Shown one piece after another: positions 35,301-45,337 of a stretch of 64,000 nt of DNA. Each line of letters begins with the position of its first letter. Position 1 is the stretch's first letter. The position numbers and the translations under genes were made by a program. Origin of the DNA: Nautilus pompilius (lineage: Eukaryota; Mollusca; Cephalopoda; Nautilida; Nautilidae); NCBI GenBank assembly GCA_018389105.1, contig JACATO010001658.1:62001-126000 (forward strand). Direction: 5' to 3'. The notes beneath the pieces are model-generated. The model was not told the DNA's origin. It did no database searches and was given only the letters and a program-made list of their open reading frames with translations.

Positions 35301-37652
35301 ATCACACTACAAAATGGCACCAAAGTCCACACAAGGCCAGCATCATCACAGACTTTATCGGAATCAATGTTGTCCTTACGAAGTAGCTAAGTCTACCCAC
35401 AAACCTGTTGCATATTCAACACTTGTGAAGGATACAAATTCAAAGAGGAAATACCCTACTTGCCCTTTTTTCCACAGATGATCGATGATCAGGGCATGCC
35501 CTGGCATGGCAGACAATGCTGGATAGTTGTCAAGAGACTTAGTGTCGTCATTCATTTCCGAGGGAGCCACATGCCACCCTGACTTCATGAAAATCTTACA
35601 ATTTTTGACAGTAAAGAACACCATACAAAAACTGTGATGCTATGAAGTTACCAAACATGTTGAAATTCAATTGCCTTTTTTAAATCTTTTTTTAGTTAAT
35701 AATGAAATGTTCCTCTCTCATAAAAAAGGTCATGAAATGGCCCTCAAAGTCCTGGGTGGGACTGGGCTGTTTGGCGAACCTTACTGAAATGGTTTCTTCC
35801 CTGCCTGGCTACAGAAGTTTCTCCCTGCACCTGAAAGCTGGATGTGGTATTTTAGCAAGGGGACGCAATTTGGCAAATGAGTTAAGCTAACTCACCGCAC
35901 CAGCCACTGCAAACTGCTGTGCGGCTGAAAATAATCTGGGAATGGCCTCCTTTTTATTTCACGACTCACTTGTTAGAATTTAATTTATAACATCACATTT
36001 TCTAAAACTGTATCTGCCATGCTTCACATAATTAGTACTTATGAATTAGTTTCATTTTGGGTAATTAATATATGTGTAAAGTGAAAGTTTACATGCAGAT
36101 AGGTGTAGTAGTAGATATATAGGCTAATGTGACTGAAACTGTCGTGTATTCTCTAAATTTGGCACAAAAGGGAGCATATAATTTGTTTTGATACCTTGAA
36201 TCTGATGCCAATGGTGAAACGCTTTTCTACTGTTATCATCTTAAATTTCATATTTTTTTTTTTAAACTATACACATAAATTAAAATATACTTGTAAACTT
36301 ACTAAATATATTTAGGTAAAATTTTTATGGTGATGTATACAGATCATACTAAATTTTCTCTATATCATAAATCAGCGTTACAAACAAAGTGGCAGATGCT
36401 TATAGAGCAAAAAAGAAGTAAATGCCAAACGCTGTCAGGGGAAGTGTCAAAATATTCCTTCCAGGCTGTTATTCCTCAACTTCCTGCACAAATTGCGCGC
36501 AGCACAAAATTAAAACCTGTAAAGGCCAGCAGATTATAAGATTTTTTTTTTTTTTTTATAAAAGACAGAATGTTTTTTTGTTAGTTCAGAGCTTCAGACA
36601 GAGGATTATCTGGACTAAGAGTTTGTGCTTTGTGCCTCTTAACTTCTTCAGCGTAAAAATATCTTGTCATCTTCCCCACAACTTTCTGATTGCTTTGAGT
36701 TTTGCTGTTCCTATTTTACATTACCATAAACCCATCTTACGCTGTAGTAATCTGGAATATTTTCATGTTTAAAGAGGTCTGCTCAGAACAATTAAAGCAG
36801 AAACGTTTTCTTTCCACATATGGGACTCTTTGAGAGATTGCCCGACAAAATCAAAGGTTACATTTACTTTTACTCCAGGGATTACCGATAAAATCTCTAG
36901 AATACTCAATAAATGCAACGTTGTGATGCTTTCCTTTCTTTGAAGGCCCAAACTTTGAGGTCTTTATTCATATAAGTAAAAACAAAAAACAACAACAGAT
37001 ACAAAATGTATACCTAGTATTTATCCTAATCCGTGTAATTGTGAACAAGTCTACATCAACGCCTCAAACCGAAGCGTAAACAAACACAACTTGTTATGTA
37101 TCTTTTTTCCCTTCCTTTTGTTCACTCAGGTACATTTATAAACCTTTTATTTTTGTAAAAAATATCTTTTCTGGTATTATTCTATTTTTTTTTTCTCTTA
37201 TAAAGCCGAATACAAAAGTCAGCAAAATCTGTATTTCCCCTAATGTGTGTTATACTGGGAATATCTTGTCAGTCTCAACATGGAGGACAAGCCATACAAT
37301 ACAATACGTATGGCAGTTGCAAATAATAATAAATAAAAAAAAGGGCTTACACAATGGCATTTGTACCATGAGATTTCTAAAACCAGCACAGACTACACAC
37401 GTTTCTTCTCTCCACTTTTTTTCCCCTTTTCAGATGTCATTTACATCCCTGATGCTGTCTGTAATTGGCTGGACCCCATTTGCATTCATCTGTCTGTACT
37501 CCTTGCTCTATGATTCGACACAGATCTCACATCTGGGAGCCACGCTGCCACCCCTCCTTGCCAAGGGCTCCACCGTCTTACACCCTCTGCTCTACTTGGT
37601 GGCGGGATCTCGACTTCAGGGTTCGTTCAGCTCTCGCAGGAAGTCGCAGTGA
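23382..37652 (+). CDS. Retinochrome-like opsin (retinal photoisomerase)
   Basis: Six exons: 23382-23463, 29385-29545, 30034-30161, 31595-31691, 33358-33577, 37434-37652, all GT-AG with matching phases, about 301 codons, the length of squid retinochrome. Seven-helix opsin. Diagnostic features: SSSIAGRWLFGSVGCQ before helix 3, ERY at its end, GLEPTGVSCTINY in loop 2 with the counterion glutamate six residues before the disulphide cysteine (bovine position 181), tyrosine at position 113, and the retinal-binding lysine in LLAKGST of helix 7. HPLLY replaces NPxxY, as expected for a photoisomerase rather than a strong G-protein signaller. Retinochrome binds all-trans retinal and photoconverts it to 11-cis in inner photoreceptor membranes. 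Odd: exon 2 carries one extra A near 29,438-29,440 that shifts the frame from ARTK to the continuation SKYQLHIQFAIANILVV; without it the length equals the squid protein. RGR/peropsin is the alternative family, less likely. Confidence 0.88.
23885..24005 (-). repeat. tRNA-like SINE remnant
   Basis: On the minus strand GAGTTCGAATCCCAG matches the RNA polymerase III B box (GGTTCGAATCC type), and tRNA-arm-like text (GCCATGCGGCAGTCTAATGG) lies upstream. An A tract lies at the other side on the plus strand (23,860-23,877). It sits in retinochrome intron 1. It does not fold as a complete tRNA by eye. Confidence 0.35.
24290..24420 (-). repeat. tRNA-like SINE remnant
   Basis: On the minus strand GGTTCAAACCC is a perfect B box, preceded by GAGTCGGCTAAAGCG in an A-box-like position and interrupted by a G9 run. 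An A/T-rich tail follows. In retinochrome intron 1. Confidence 0.4.
24430..25980. other. Retinochrome intron 1, unassigned part
   Basis: AT-rich sequence with homopolymer runs. An open frame near 25,585-25,944 has no ATG-supported family similarity. No RNA gene or regulatory site can be supported. Confidence 0.5.
25985..26765 (+). mobile_element. Tc1/mariner-type transposon fossil
   Basis: The C-terminal transposase block is clear on the plus strand at about 26,530-26,640: LLPAQSLDLNPTEHQWDKLE, then RHVRHHDPLPTPLRTQQRT, corresponding to the family's 'WPAQSPDLNPIEHLWDxL' motif, with the last catalytic acid in the E of TEH. Upstream pieces need other frames. A plus-strand EHDGDFRH block before it fits the region after the second aspartate. 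It lies in retinochrome intron 1, same strand, and is inactive. Confidence 0.75.
26860..28930 (+). mobile_element. Jockey-like LINE fragment (reverse transcriptase to 3' end)
   Basis: Plus-strand pieces give, in the expected order: RPVGLSTxxxKM-type motif (VDRSVCQPLLEKM), SKSRLLSKNTNQSINRLKTR for the 'QAGFRxNRST' block, KSHKAAC...LFLVLIDHLIAELP for 'VPQGxVLSPTLF', HQNG*PPSTSPSL for the 'TxKWxxxINxSKT' block, KIVRKPQVGGG, STLNYGIAAWATAKTNLYK, an RNase H remnant (HRDIRGNETADYLVKDGSKE near 28,408-28,470), and a terminal zinc-knuckle-like CRTGKETADRARVLQKHPPL at about 28,730-28,790. Reverse transcriptase plus RNase H plus the C-terminal cysteine block identifies a jockey/I-group non-LTR element. 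It is 5'-truncated and carries many stops and frame changes. No poly(A) or target duplication was defined. Confidence 0.8.
30600..31594. other. Retinochrome intron 3, start of the CpG-poor domain
   Basis: AT-rich intron sequence with no element recognised. CpG dinucleotides, dense up to about 30,570, become rare from here on to the right edge of the window except in short islands. Confidence 0.7.
32440..32625. repeat. Short tandem repeat, about 3 imperfect copies
   Basis: The words TTGATGATACATGCTGAATA, CTTTGACCTGAAATTCATGA and CATCCTTGACCCTCAGAT recur about three times over 185 bp, with one copy partly deleted. In retinochrome intron 4. Confidence 0.75.
33796..33999. repeat. 41-bp minisatellite, 5 copies
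   Basis: Unit ATTACATCTAACTCTACTGG + GCTGGCCAGTTGCAACATTTT repeats exactly every 41 bp from 33,796; the central three copies are near-identical and the outer two are diverged. In retinochrome intron 5. Confidence 0.95.
34920..35127. mobile_element. piggyBac-like MITE
   Basis: A 208-bp segment bounded by TTAA on both sides with ends CCCTTATGATGC and GTACCAAAAGGG. A TTAA target duplication plus terminal CCCTT/AAGGG is the mark of piggyBac-type non-autonomous elements. No coding capacity. Compare the element at 44,480-44,726. In retinochrome intron 5. Confidence 0.65.
36870..37065 (-). repeat. Dispersed repeat, copy B (unclassified)
   Basis: Partner of the segment at 7,620-7,805: shares CCGATAAAATCTCTAGAATA, GATGCTTTCCTTTCTTTGAA and AATCCGTGTAATTGTGAACA in the same order. 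On the minus strand it continues into readable text (ISQRVPYVERKRFCFNC) that could be a zinc-knuckle start, so the parent may be a retroelement; this is too short to classify. Confidence 0.6.
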
Positions 37653-37828
37653 CGAGTCTACGACCGACAGAACTCAGGTGAAACTTGTTTGCGTGTTCTT
37701 CATATTTTTAGATGTAAATTTACTGAAAACAAAACTCCCCCCTTCCTCCCCAAATGGTAATTTTGTTTTGTTAGTTTTTTTTCCCAACCATTAGCAAAGA
37801 TTTTTTTAAAAACTGTATTTCACCATAA

Positions 37829-37834
37829 AATAAA
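37829..37834 (+). terminator. Polyadenylation signal of the retinochrome gene
   Basis: AATAAA lies 177 bp after the retinochrome stop codon. It is the first canonical hexamer downstream. The convergent GAR1 gene ends about 540 bp further right. Confidence 0.5.
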
Positions 37835-38374
37835 GAACGGATGGATATATCCGTGCATGTGTATATAACCAAGTTCCATTATAAAAGTGTTGTCATTTCC
37901 AACATAAAGGTATTGCTTGACAGTCACTATGCTGGATCAACAAATGCACCCAAAATACCTGTAGCCAGAGACAGAAAAGGTTAATTCCAAGCAGCACCTT
38001 TCATGATTTATAGCTTCCCATAGACATCGTTTTATCTTGTTGGCAGCTCAGGGTCAAGGCGGGATTTCAGATGCTGCTGGGCAGAATAAGGGAGTGTGGT
38101 GGCAAAGGGAAGTGAGGAAGTGAAGGCCAGCACCAGCTGTAGCCACGCTAACGAAAGATTCCACTGGAACTCTGAGTAGGGAATACCCCCAACTCCAAAC
38201 GCAAGCTCTTGAAACGGTGGGGATCCCAACTCCCAAGCCAGCATCTTGGAACACCATTGAATTTAAAACGCAAGGAAGCTTTACAAATAATTTCCAATGA
38301 CAAAACAACAAATCAAATGCTTATTGTTTACTTTAAGATTAATAAAGACAATACATTTATGGACTTGGCGACCA

Positions 38375-41300
38375 CTACCTTTGTCTAAAGCCGCCTCCTC
38401 TGCCACCTCGACCTCTACGGAAGCCGCCACCTCTGCCTCCTGCCTCCTCCTCTTCCTCCTCTGCCACCTCTGCCTCTGAAAGGACCACCACGACCTCTAT
38501 TGTTCCCAGCTAGAGAGAAAGGGGGGAACAAACAAAACAAACCACTGCTTTTAAAAAATTCTTATTAACACACACACAACTCTACATCGATAAAATGGGA
38601 AGATTCTAGCTTCTAACGATAGGGGCACTACTCACTTCCTTTTCCGCTGCTCTGTCCTCCACGTTTTCCTAGGAACTTTTCCAAGGGAAGTAACTTCATT
38701 GGATCAATGAAAAACTACAAGTTATAAAATTTTAAAAAAAATAAATAAATAACATTCAAGTTTAAAAAGGTATTAAAAAGGTATAAAAACAATTTGTTTA
38801 GATGCACAAACATTAATGGAAGCACCACTGAATTTTTTTTTTTCTGGCAAAGTGAGTAAAGATTAAATTCAAGCCAGAACAATCGTGATGCCCGGAATGC
38901 TGACGTAGATCAGCTTTCCAAACAACACCAGATACTATCATCATTTGGTGTCGAACAACGGCTAGAGCTGCTTGCTACGCTCCACGCCCTGGTCATGCAG
39001 GGGCTGACAAATTAAACAGAACCCACGAAGGAGAACTTAGCAAAAATAAAAGCCAGCCTCACTGAATTTAAGAAGTTGTCATCCATTTTCTGATTCAACC
39101 ATTGCAGAAATAGGTAGATGGTGTTTGATTAGCTTTGCTGCTCTTGTTACCAGGTGTACGCCAGAAAGCCTACACAAAGACCCCCCAGGGACTGGCACAT
39201 TGAGTTGGCAGAATAGCGCGGTCGCTTTAGGATTAACATGTAAGGTTTAACTGGTACTGTCTAAACCAAAAAGCATACCTTTGTCACTTTATCAAAAGAT
39301 TTTGCTTTCATATTGTCTGACAGCTTCACTGAAAAAAACTAAAAAGAAACAAGTTAAGGAAAAAAAAAAAAGGAACTGATTAACCAAATAAATAGCAACA
39401 TTAAAATAAAATTATCTAACATCCCCATCTTTTATTCATTAACTCTTAATCTTGCTACAAACTGATGATGACAGGAAAGAGAACATGAGAACAACAAAAA
39501 AAAAAACTCTTACACTTTTTTCTTTTCCATTCAAAAAATGAACATTTTCTGTCTCAAAGAAAATCCTTCCCGTCAAAGTAAATACTAGCTGCCAAATGCG
39601 CATGAACATAGACCTAGGATTTAACCGACTAATCCAGGCAATCAAAGGATACATGATCTCGGATTGGTCCAAAAATTTCATCCACTTTCCCGATTTGTTG
39701 TTTATTTTCTAAGTACACAGGTGCATTGAAATAGGGGATTTTTTCATTGGTGCATTTGCATACCAAGTCCTCTTCACAAGGGTGACTGAAAATTCCAAGT
39801 TCTGCAACAGAAGAAATAAAAATAAAAAAAGAGGGGGGGGGTGACTGTAATTCTGCAGATGTGACCGAGGATTTTTAGGGGAAGTTTTGAGAAGTGGTTA
39901 AAACAAAAAAACAGCTCATCAAACAAAATGATTATTAACAGAAAATGCACCTACTGAGCTGATTACGTGCAACATTTGGAAATGACGACGACAACACTTG
40001 TATTGGAGGAAGTCCTTCAGATGGAGACTAGAGTTGCAGATGCTGGTAGTACTCTGGAGAATGCATGCAGACTGTTTGTTGTCACGGCGATTTCAGCATT
40101 ACACAGTGCTGTCAGTGAGAGTCAGTCCACTCCACTGAGCCAAAGATGAACAACCCAGTGAAAGAACTTCCTTTTTTAAGACAATTGTCTTCCAAATAAG
40201 AAAAAAAAAAAATATACCAGGCAAACCACTTCCTGGATAACAGAGCAGAGACAAAGCAAAACCAACCGACGAGCCACTCACTGACCAGTATATCCCGTTT
40301 CTCCACAGTGACACACAAGCTCGTCACCAGATAATCCAATGACGGTGCAGGAATCTTAACCATCAGCCTGTCACCAACAAACAGGTGGTGACCCTGCCAC
40401 AAGTTGTGGAGAGGAATCATTCCTCGTAAAAAAAAAAAAATAAATAAAATATTCTCAGATGAAAAAGAAGAAAGATTAGCTTCCTTCTGAGCTCATACCA
40501 ACTGATCCATCTATTTCCACCCAATACGTCCATTGGGTTTGCAAAGTAACGAAAGGTCGTCCCAGGTTTCCGTGCCTGAGGAGAGAAGCTTGTACCAGAA
40601 ATGACAGAGGCAAGAATGTTGTTTAAGATTTAACCTCAGACTGGTAGAGTTCTGTCCAAACAATGCCACTCTTTCATTTCTTGCAGCAACTTACACTGGT
40701 GCAGCCTCCTCCAAACAACAGCATACTTACAAGAAAATTTAAATCTAAAGATTTTTCACTCACCAGAAAAGTGACCCACCAGCAGAGAAAAGTCAAACGA
40801 AACATGCAAACATTATGGTAATCTGCAATAAAACCGCTGGCCTCTGACAGTAAAGATCAACCATGATCGAATTACACATAACAAAAATAGGAGACAACTA
40901 CTATTAATTGGGTGTCTGCACATGTGAGAGAAGTAATGAGTGATTCAGTTATTTCCCATTTACAAGTCACATGAGATGTTTTTCCTTGAGGTAGAATTGA
41001 GAAAAAGACTAAACAAAAAATCAAATTATTATTCTTCAAATAAGCATATTTAAAAGTGAATTCTTTGGGTAGTTTGAACAAGAGAGTGCTGTGCTTTGAA
41101 AATTCTGCCAATCTTCAATATATTAGCATAACTAATGAGATACACCATAATATTTAAGTGCCAGGTAATTTAGATGGAGTTTTTTCAACAGCTAGAGGAG
41201 AAAGGGTGGCATACTATAGAATCAGAAAAGCCAATGGAACCTACCAGAATGTGATTACAGAAAATTACAATAAACAAAAAAAAAAACAAAACATTTAAGA

Positions 41301-44173
41301 TAGATCTAATAAAAACTTTAGCAGCAGTAGTTACCCTGGAACTCCAATTATACATTGTGTACCTAGTTTTGTAAGACCATGTACAAACACACAAAACACC
41401 TACCTGTAACTGTTTCAGGAGGACCATAATCAAAACCCCTTTGTCCACCACCTCGTCCTCCTTTCAAAAAATAAATTAATGATCTGTATCAAATGTGGTA
41501 GGATTTCTAGCATCATCTTTCCTTAGGTATTGAGTAGTTACAACATCAATAATGTATGCAGTATTTAAACAACACATCTTCATTTAAATACAAAAATCAT
41601 CAGGATGCCGACATCTAAGAATTGCATACTTTCTGATTAGTATTTTATGTCCATGCTAAAGGATTACAATTAACTGTCTACTGTTGTTTTATTAGGGATA
41701 CAGTCATCAACAATTTTTTTTACCAGCAAACAAGACTCTTCTTAAATTACATAGAACTCCATTTAATAAGGTAAATATGTAGAAAAATAATAAAACAATT
41801 ACCTGAGATGGTTAAAAAGCTTGCTTATTGAGGACTACAGGATGAGGAGGCGGAAGAGTTATTCAGATGAAGAGACAGATATGTCTCTTCACCCACGGTT
41901 AAAACTGAGTCATTTTCCTTCCTCTCCAAGAACACATCAAGAGTCTGCTAAACTGCTGCCTTCTTTTTCTGCCAGTAAAGTTCTTTGTAGCATTCAAAAT
42001 TACCAATTAAAAGCCTATACACTATAGAGCTGCATTCTGAGTCCAGATTCTTATTGGTGAAGATAGCCGTGGCCTTGTCTATGAACTGGAAGGTCTCAAA
42101 CAACAATTTTGTAGTTAACATTTGGTAGGGGGTGGAGCATCTTCTTCATTCTTCACCTCTTCCTCAGTTCATTCTTGATCCAACAATATTAAATCCTCAT
42201 TAGACAATGGATGTACGGGGGACTCAAGCAACTCTATTAGTCAAAGAGCTAGCCTGGCCCCCCCCCCCACAATGTTACATCAAAGCTCTCCCACACTCCT
42301 CAAAATTCATTGACACATTCAGGATAGACATGGTGCTGAGCACCATTCATTCTGACTGTTGATACTTTCCCTCACAAATCCCTGATGTTACCATTGGCAT
42401 TCATGATATTGTAGTCATGCCAAAAATCTTTCAGGTATGGCTTGGCTTGTCTTTGTTGTCTAATGCTTGGATGAGTTGTCTGAATGTACAACATAAATAA
42501 TACGCCTTAAAGGTGGCCATGACCTTCTGATCCATCAACAGTAGCAAAGGAGTGGTGTTTGGTAGCAAAAAAACTACTTGAACATGTTCAAATAAAATGC
42601 CAAGATTCAGTGTATAATCTTGGCATTATCCAGTGCAAGCACTTCCTTATGAGATATTTTTGGCACAATATTCCTTTACTGCGGGGCAAAAGTGTAAGGC
42701 AAACCATTCATTGAAGATAGCCTCAGCTACCCAAACTCTCTTATTGGAGTGCCAAACAATAGAGAGACATGGTTTGGAATAACCCTTCAAAGCCCTGTGG
42801 TTCTCAGAGTGATACACAAGCAATGAGTTTAGCTCACAATTCCCTATTCTGTGTTATCACCAAGCAGAAGGGTTAGATGTTCTTTTGAAACTTTAAAGCC
42901 AAGTACAAACTTTTTCATCTTTGGAAAGGTATGTCCTGTTGGGCATATGCTTCCAGTAGAGCCCAGTCTCATCCACACTGGACACCTAGTTCAGGTGTGA
43001 AGCCACCTTCTTTAACTATTCCTTTCAAAATAGGTGGATAATGTTCAGTAGTGCTTCCTTGACAGCACTCACTCTCTTTTGCTATGCAGTTTCAGGTTAT
43101 GATAATAGTGACACTTTTTGAACTTGTCAAACCATCCATGGCTAGCTGCAAAAGGTTCTAAAACTGAGCCTTCACCCGAATTATCCCTAAGCTTAGATTT
43201 GAATTGCGACGTCTTATTTCATTCATCCACATCAATAACAGTCTTTCCATCTTTTCCACAGTGTCACCACAGTGCCTGGTAATATAAAATGTGTCTTGTG
43301 GTGTAATACTTTCAGCACCTTTCTGAATCTTTTCAACATTTTCTTGAAATGATCTAGGCCTGGGGTGTTTAGCCAATATCCACAACCTGTTCCTCTTTTT
43401 TCAAAGTGCCTTAATACATCCATCTTGACATCTAAGCTAACACTTTTTCTTTACCTCCTCTTTGAGCAGGAGCTACTACTATCTGCTGAATGTTTAAAAC
43501 TCATTTTGCTAGGGGGTTTAACATCATTTAACACTGAAATCCCCATCTCAGTCAAGATGTGTTGCTTGCTTCTAACTGGTGCTGCATCATTTATTTACAA
43601 AAAGCCAGGTACTTGTTGATAGAGTGCAAAGTTTAGAAGTAGCACATTTTTACAATGTGAAGTATGCGAAATATTTTTCTTAATTTACTATTTTTCATTG
43701 TTTTTTTTTGTCAACAATGTAAAAGCGGAACAATGAAAAGCAAGGAGAACTTGTAGTTTTACATAAACGACATTTTAATGTTTTAATAAGATCATTTAAT
43801 TAACATTTAAGTCAAAAGGGTGTCAAAAACAAAACAAAAAAGATACAAACTGTTATTGAATACAGGCTTTCTGCAAATTATGCTTTAAAAAAGTTGCAAA
43901 TTTAAAAGGATGCTTACTTCTAAAGCCTTCTCTGCCTCGTCGGAAGCTCCCACCTCCTCCTCCTCCTCCTCTGAAGCTGCTCCCACCACCTCCTCTTCCT
44001 CGGTAGCTGCTCCCACCACCTCTTCCTTCTCGGAAGCTGTTCCCACCACCACCTCTTTCTCGGAAGCTGCTCCCACCACTTCTTTCTCGGAAGCTGCTCC
44101 CTCCACCTCCTCCTCTGCCTCTTTGGAAGTTTCCATTCCTCCAGGAATCATTCCAACCACCTATTTTAGACAT
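38375..44173 (-). CDS. GAR1: GAR1, H/ACA ribonucleoprotein subunit 1
   Basis: Six minus-strand exons: 44173-43918, 41460-41404, 39801-39653, 39338-39279, 38714-38636, 38509-38415, all GT-AG with consistent phases, giving 231 codons as read (human about 217). The N-terminal glycine-arginine-rich region ([19 protein letters not shown], then FRxRGGG repeats) leads into the conserved core: [94 protein letters not shown], then a C-terminal RGG tail. GAR1 binds dyskerin in H/ACA snoRNPs that pseudouridylate rRNA and snRNA, and in telomerase RNP, in the nucleolus and Cajal bodies. Odd: at 38,441 an apparent extra base ends the tail as RRQRWRLP at 38,415; one base less would continue [11 protein letters not shown] to a stop at 38,375. 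The start at 44,173 was chosen as the first ATG in frame, matching the family's MS start. Confidence 0.9.
40099..40575 (-). CDS. Possible exons nested in GAR1 intron 2 (unrecognised)
   Basis: Three blocks on the GAR1 strand fit splice rules. 40575-40499: acceptor TTCTCTCCTCAG, reads [20 protein letters not shown] + IDGSV, donor GTATGAG, phase 1. 40422-40286: joins as [20 protein letters not shown] then [20 protein letters not shown] + EKRDIL, donor GTCAGT (GTGAGT four bases on is the alternative). 40134-40099: acceptor GGCTCAG, reads [11 protein letters not shown] and stops. Their phase cannot join GAR1 exon 2, so they would belong to another transcript. CpGs are more frequent here than around it. 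Caution: another frame of the middle block reads [15 protein letters not shown]-like but interrupted, so the frame choice is uncertain. No family recognised. Confidence 0.28.
41820..43600 (-). mobile_element. Tigger-like (pogo superfamily) DNA transposon fossil
   Basis: In GAR1 intron 1, same strand. Readable transposase pieces in order: [18 protein letters not shown] and [15 protein letters not shown] (N-terminal helix-turn-helix), [45 protein letters not shown] with the first catalytic aspartate, DGSEGHGHL and [11 protein letters not shown], and the C-terminal [15 protein letters not shown]. The 'LALDNAPG' block holding the second aspartate is recognisable but altered (LHWIMPR). Stops are present, for example in the KRR-RKSVS region near 43,460, and several frame changes are needed, so it is inactive. 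Terminal repeats were not resolved. The order and motifs match Tigger/jerky-type DDE transposases. Confidence 0.85.
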
Positions 44174-44479
44174 ACATAGCAAATGCTGGCATTTCAGAAA
44201 TTTGTATAAAAATATTAAAGAAAACCTACTTCTAATAAAATATATGGTGATTATCAGTTTTTTTCATCTTTTAGCCCCTTTATTAAAAAAAAAGGTTTAA
44301 AGTAAATGGATATATTCACTTATAATTTGACTTTTTCACCCTACATGTAGATGTCTCCTTGAGAAAAACAGGTTTTTAATATTAATAAATACAAAATAAT
44401 CATCAAGATATAAGGAGAAAAAAAAACAACAAAAGATAACTGTATATGTTCAGTATTTTAGTTAATTGAACATTTCAAA

Positions 44480-44726
44480 TTAACCCTTTGAACCCTAGTG
44501 GCCGGTTCACTGGCTTCTATTTAAACTTCCAAATACCCTGGCGGCTGATTTATTGGCCCGCCATGTGGTTTTCTTTACCAATCAATAATATGGTAATTCT
44601 CAACCAAACAGCGACCATGTTACATCTGAGTTTTGATCTGCAATACTGGCGAAAGTTGTAGCACGAAATTTTCAAAATTTTTTTGGGGATCTTGACATCC
44701 AGGAAGCTCAGTGCTCAAAGGGTTAA
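44480..44726. mobile_element. piggyBac-like MITE with perfect TTAA duplication
   Basis: TTAA at both ends (44,480-44,483 and 44,723-44,726) encloses CCCTTTGAACCCTAGTGG at the left and CAGTGCTCAAAGGG at the right, a clean inverted repeat CCCTTTGA/TCAAAGGG. It is 247 bp with no coding capacity. Ends and target site match piggyBac-type non-autonomous elements. It lies about 300 bp upstream of the GAR1 ATG. Confidence 0.8.
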
Positions 44727-44779
44727 TAGAACACATGATAAGGTTTGAAACTAAATCTTAATAGAGAGTAACAATTAGA

Positions 44780-45330
44780 AAGTCATACAATTGTTTCCTG
44801 TTTTTTTAAAAAAAAAAAAATTGCTTTTATTATTTCAGTAATGGTTAACATTGAATCTGTTTGTTCTTTTTTTATCTTGGTTGTTTCGACAGAGTTATAT
44901 GGGTTAGTTTCAGTAAAATAATAAAGACCACCATCAAAAACAGATTGGCAGCCACAACGATGTATGTAAAGTCTCTGTGTGGGATAGAAAAACAAAAATG
45001 GAACGTGCATTGAAAACACTTAATCTCAACTTTAAAACACTAGCCAAGACAAAATATCGAATTAAAACAATAAAACAGACATAGAGAACCACCCCACTCC
45101 ACAGTTAAAGGAACAGATTCAAATGATTGTTTCTCCATAATAATGCATAATGCCTAACACAACATGCAAATAATGTGCTGCTATACGCTTCAAAAATTTA
45201 CCAGTGCACAGTGTTATTGTAGTGACGTTACAAAAATGGTGAAATGCTTCACTAGTGTGTTCAGAGTTATTCAAGCTGGAAAGTGAAACATATATTCAAA
45301 CACACAGTGACATAAAGAATTCTTTAGTGA
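44780..45330. other. GAR1 upstream region
   Basis: No coding exon recognised. GAR1 transcription should start between 44,173 and the element-rich DNA to the right, but no TATA box, Inr or CpG island could be assigned. Confidence 0.4.
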
Positions 45331-45337
45331 GCCTCAC

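Noticed and set aside
40499-41404. Joining the nested intron 2 blocks to GAR1 as an alternative isoform
   Set aside because: GAR1 exon 2 ends in phase 1, while the first nested block needs a phase 2 partner, so the reading frame breaks.
43910-44179. Plus-strand serine/threonine-rich frame ([12 protein letters not shown])
   Set aside because: It is the antisense of the GAR1 glycine-arginine exon.
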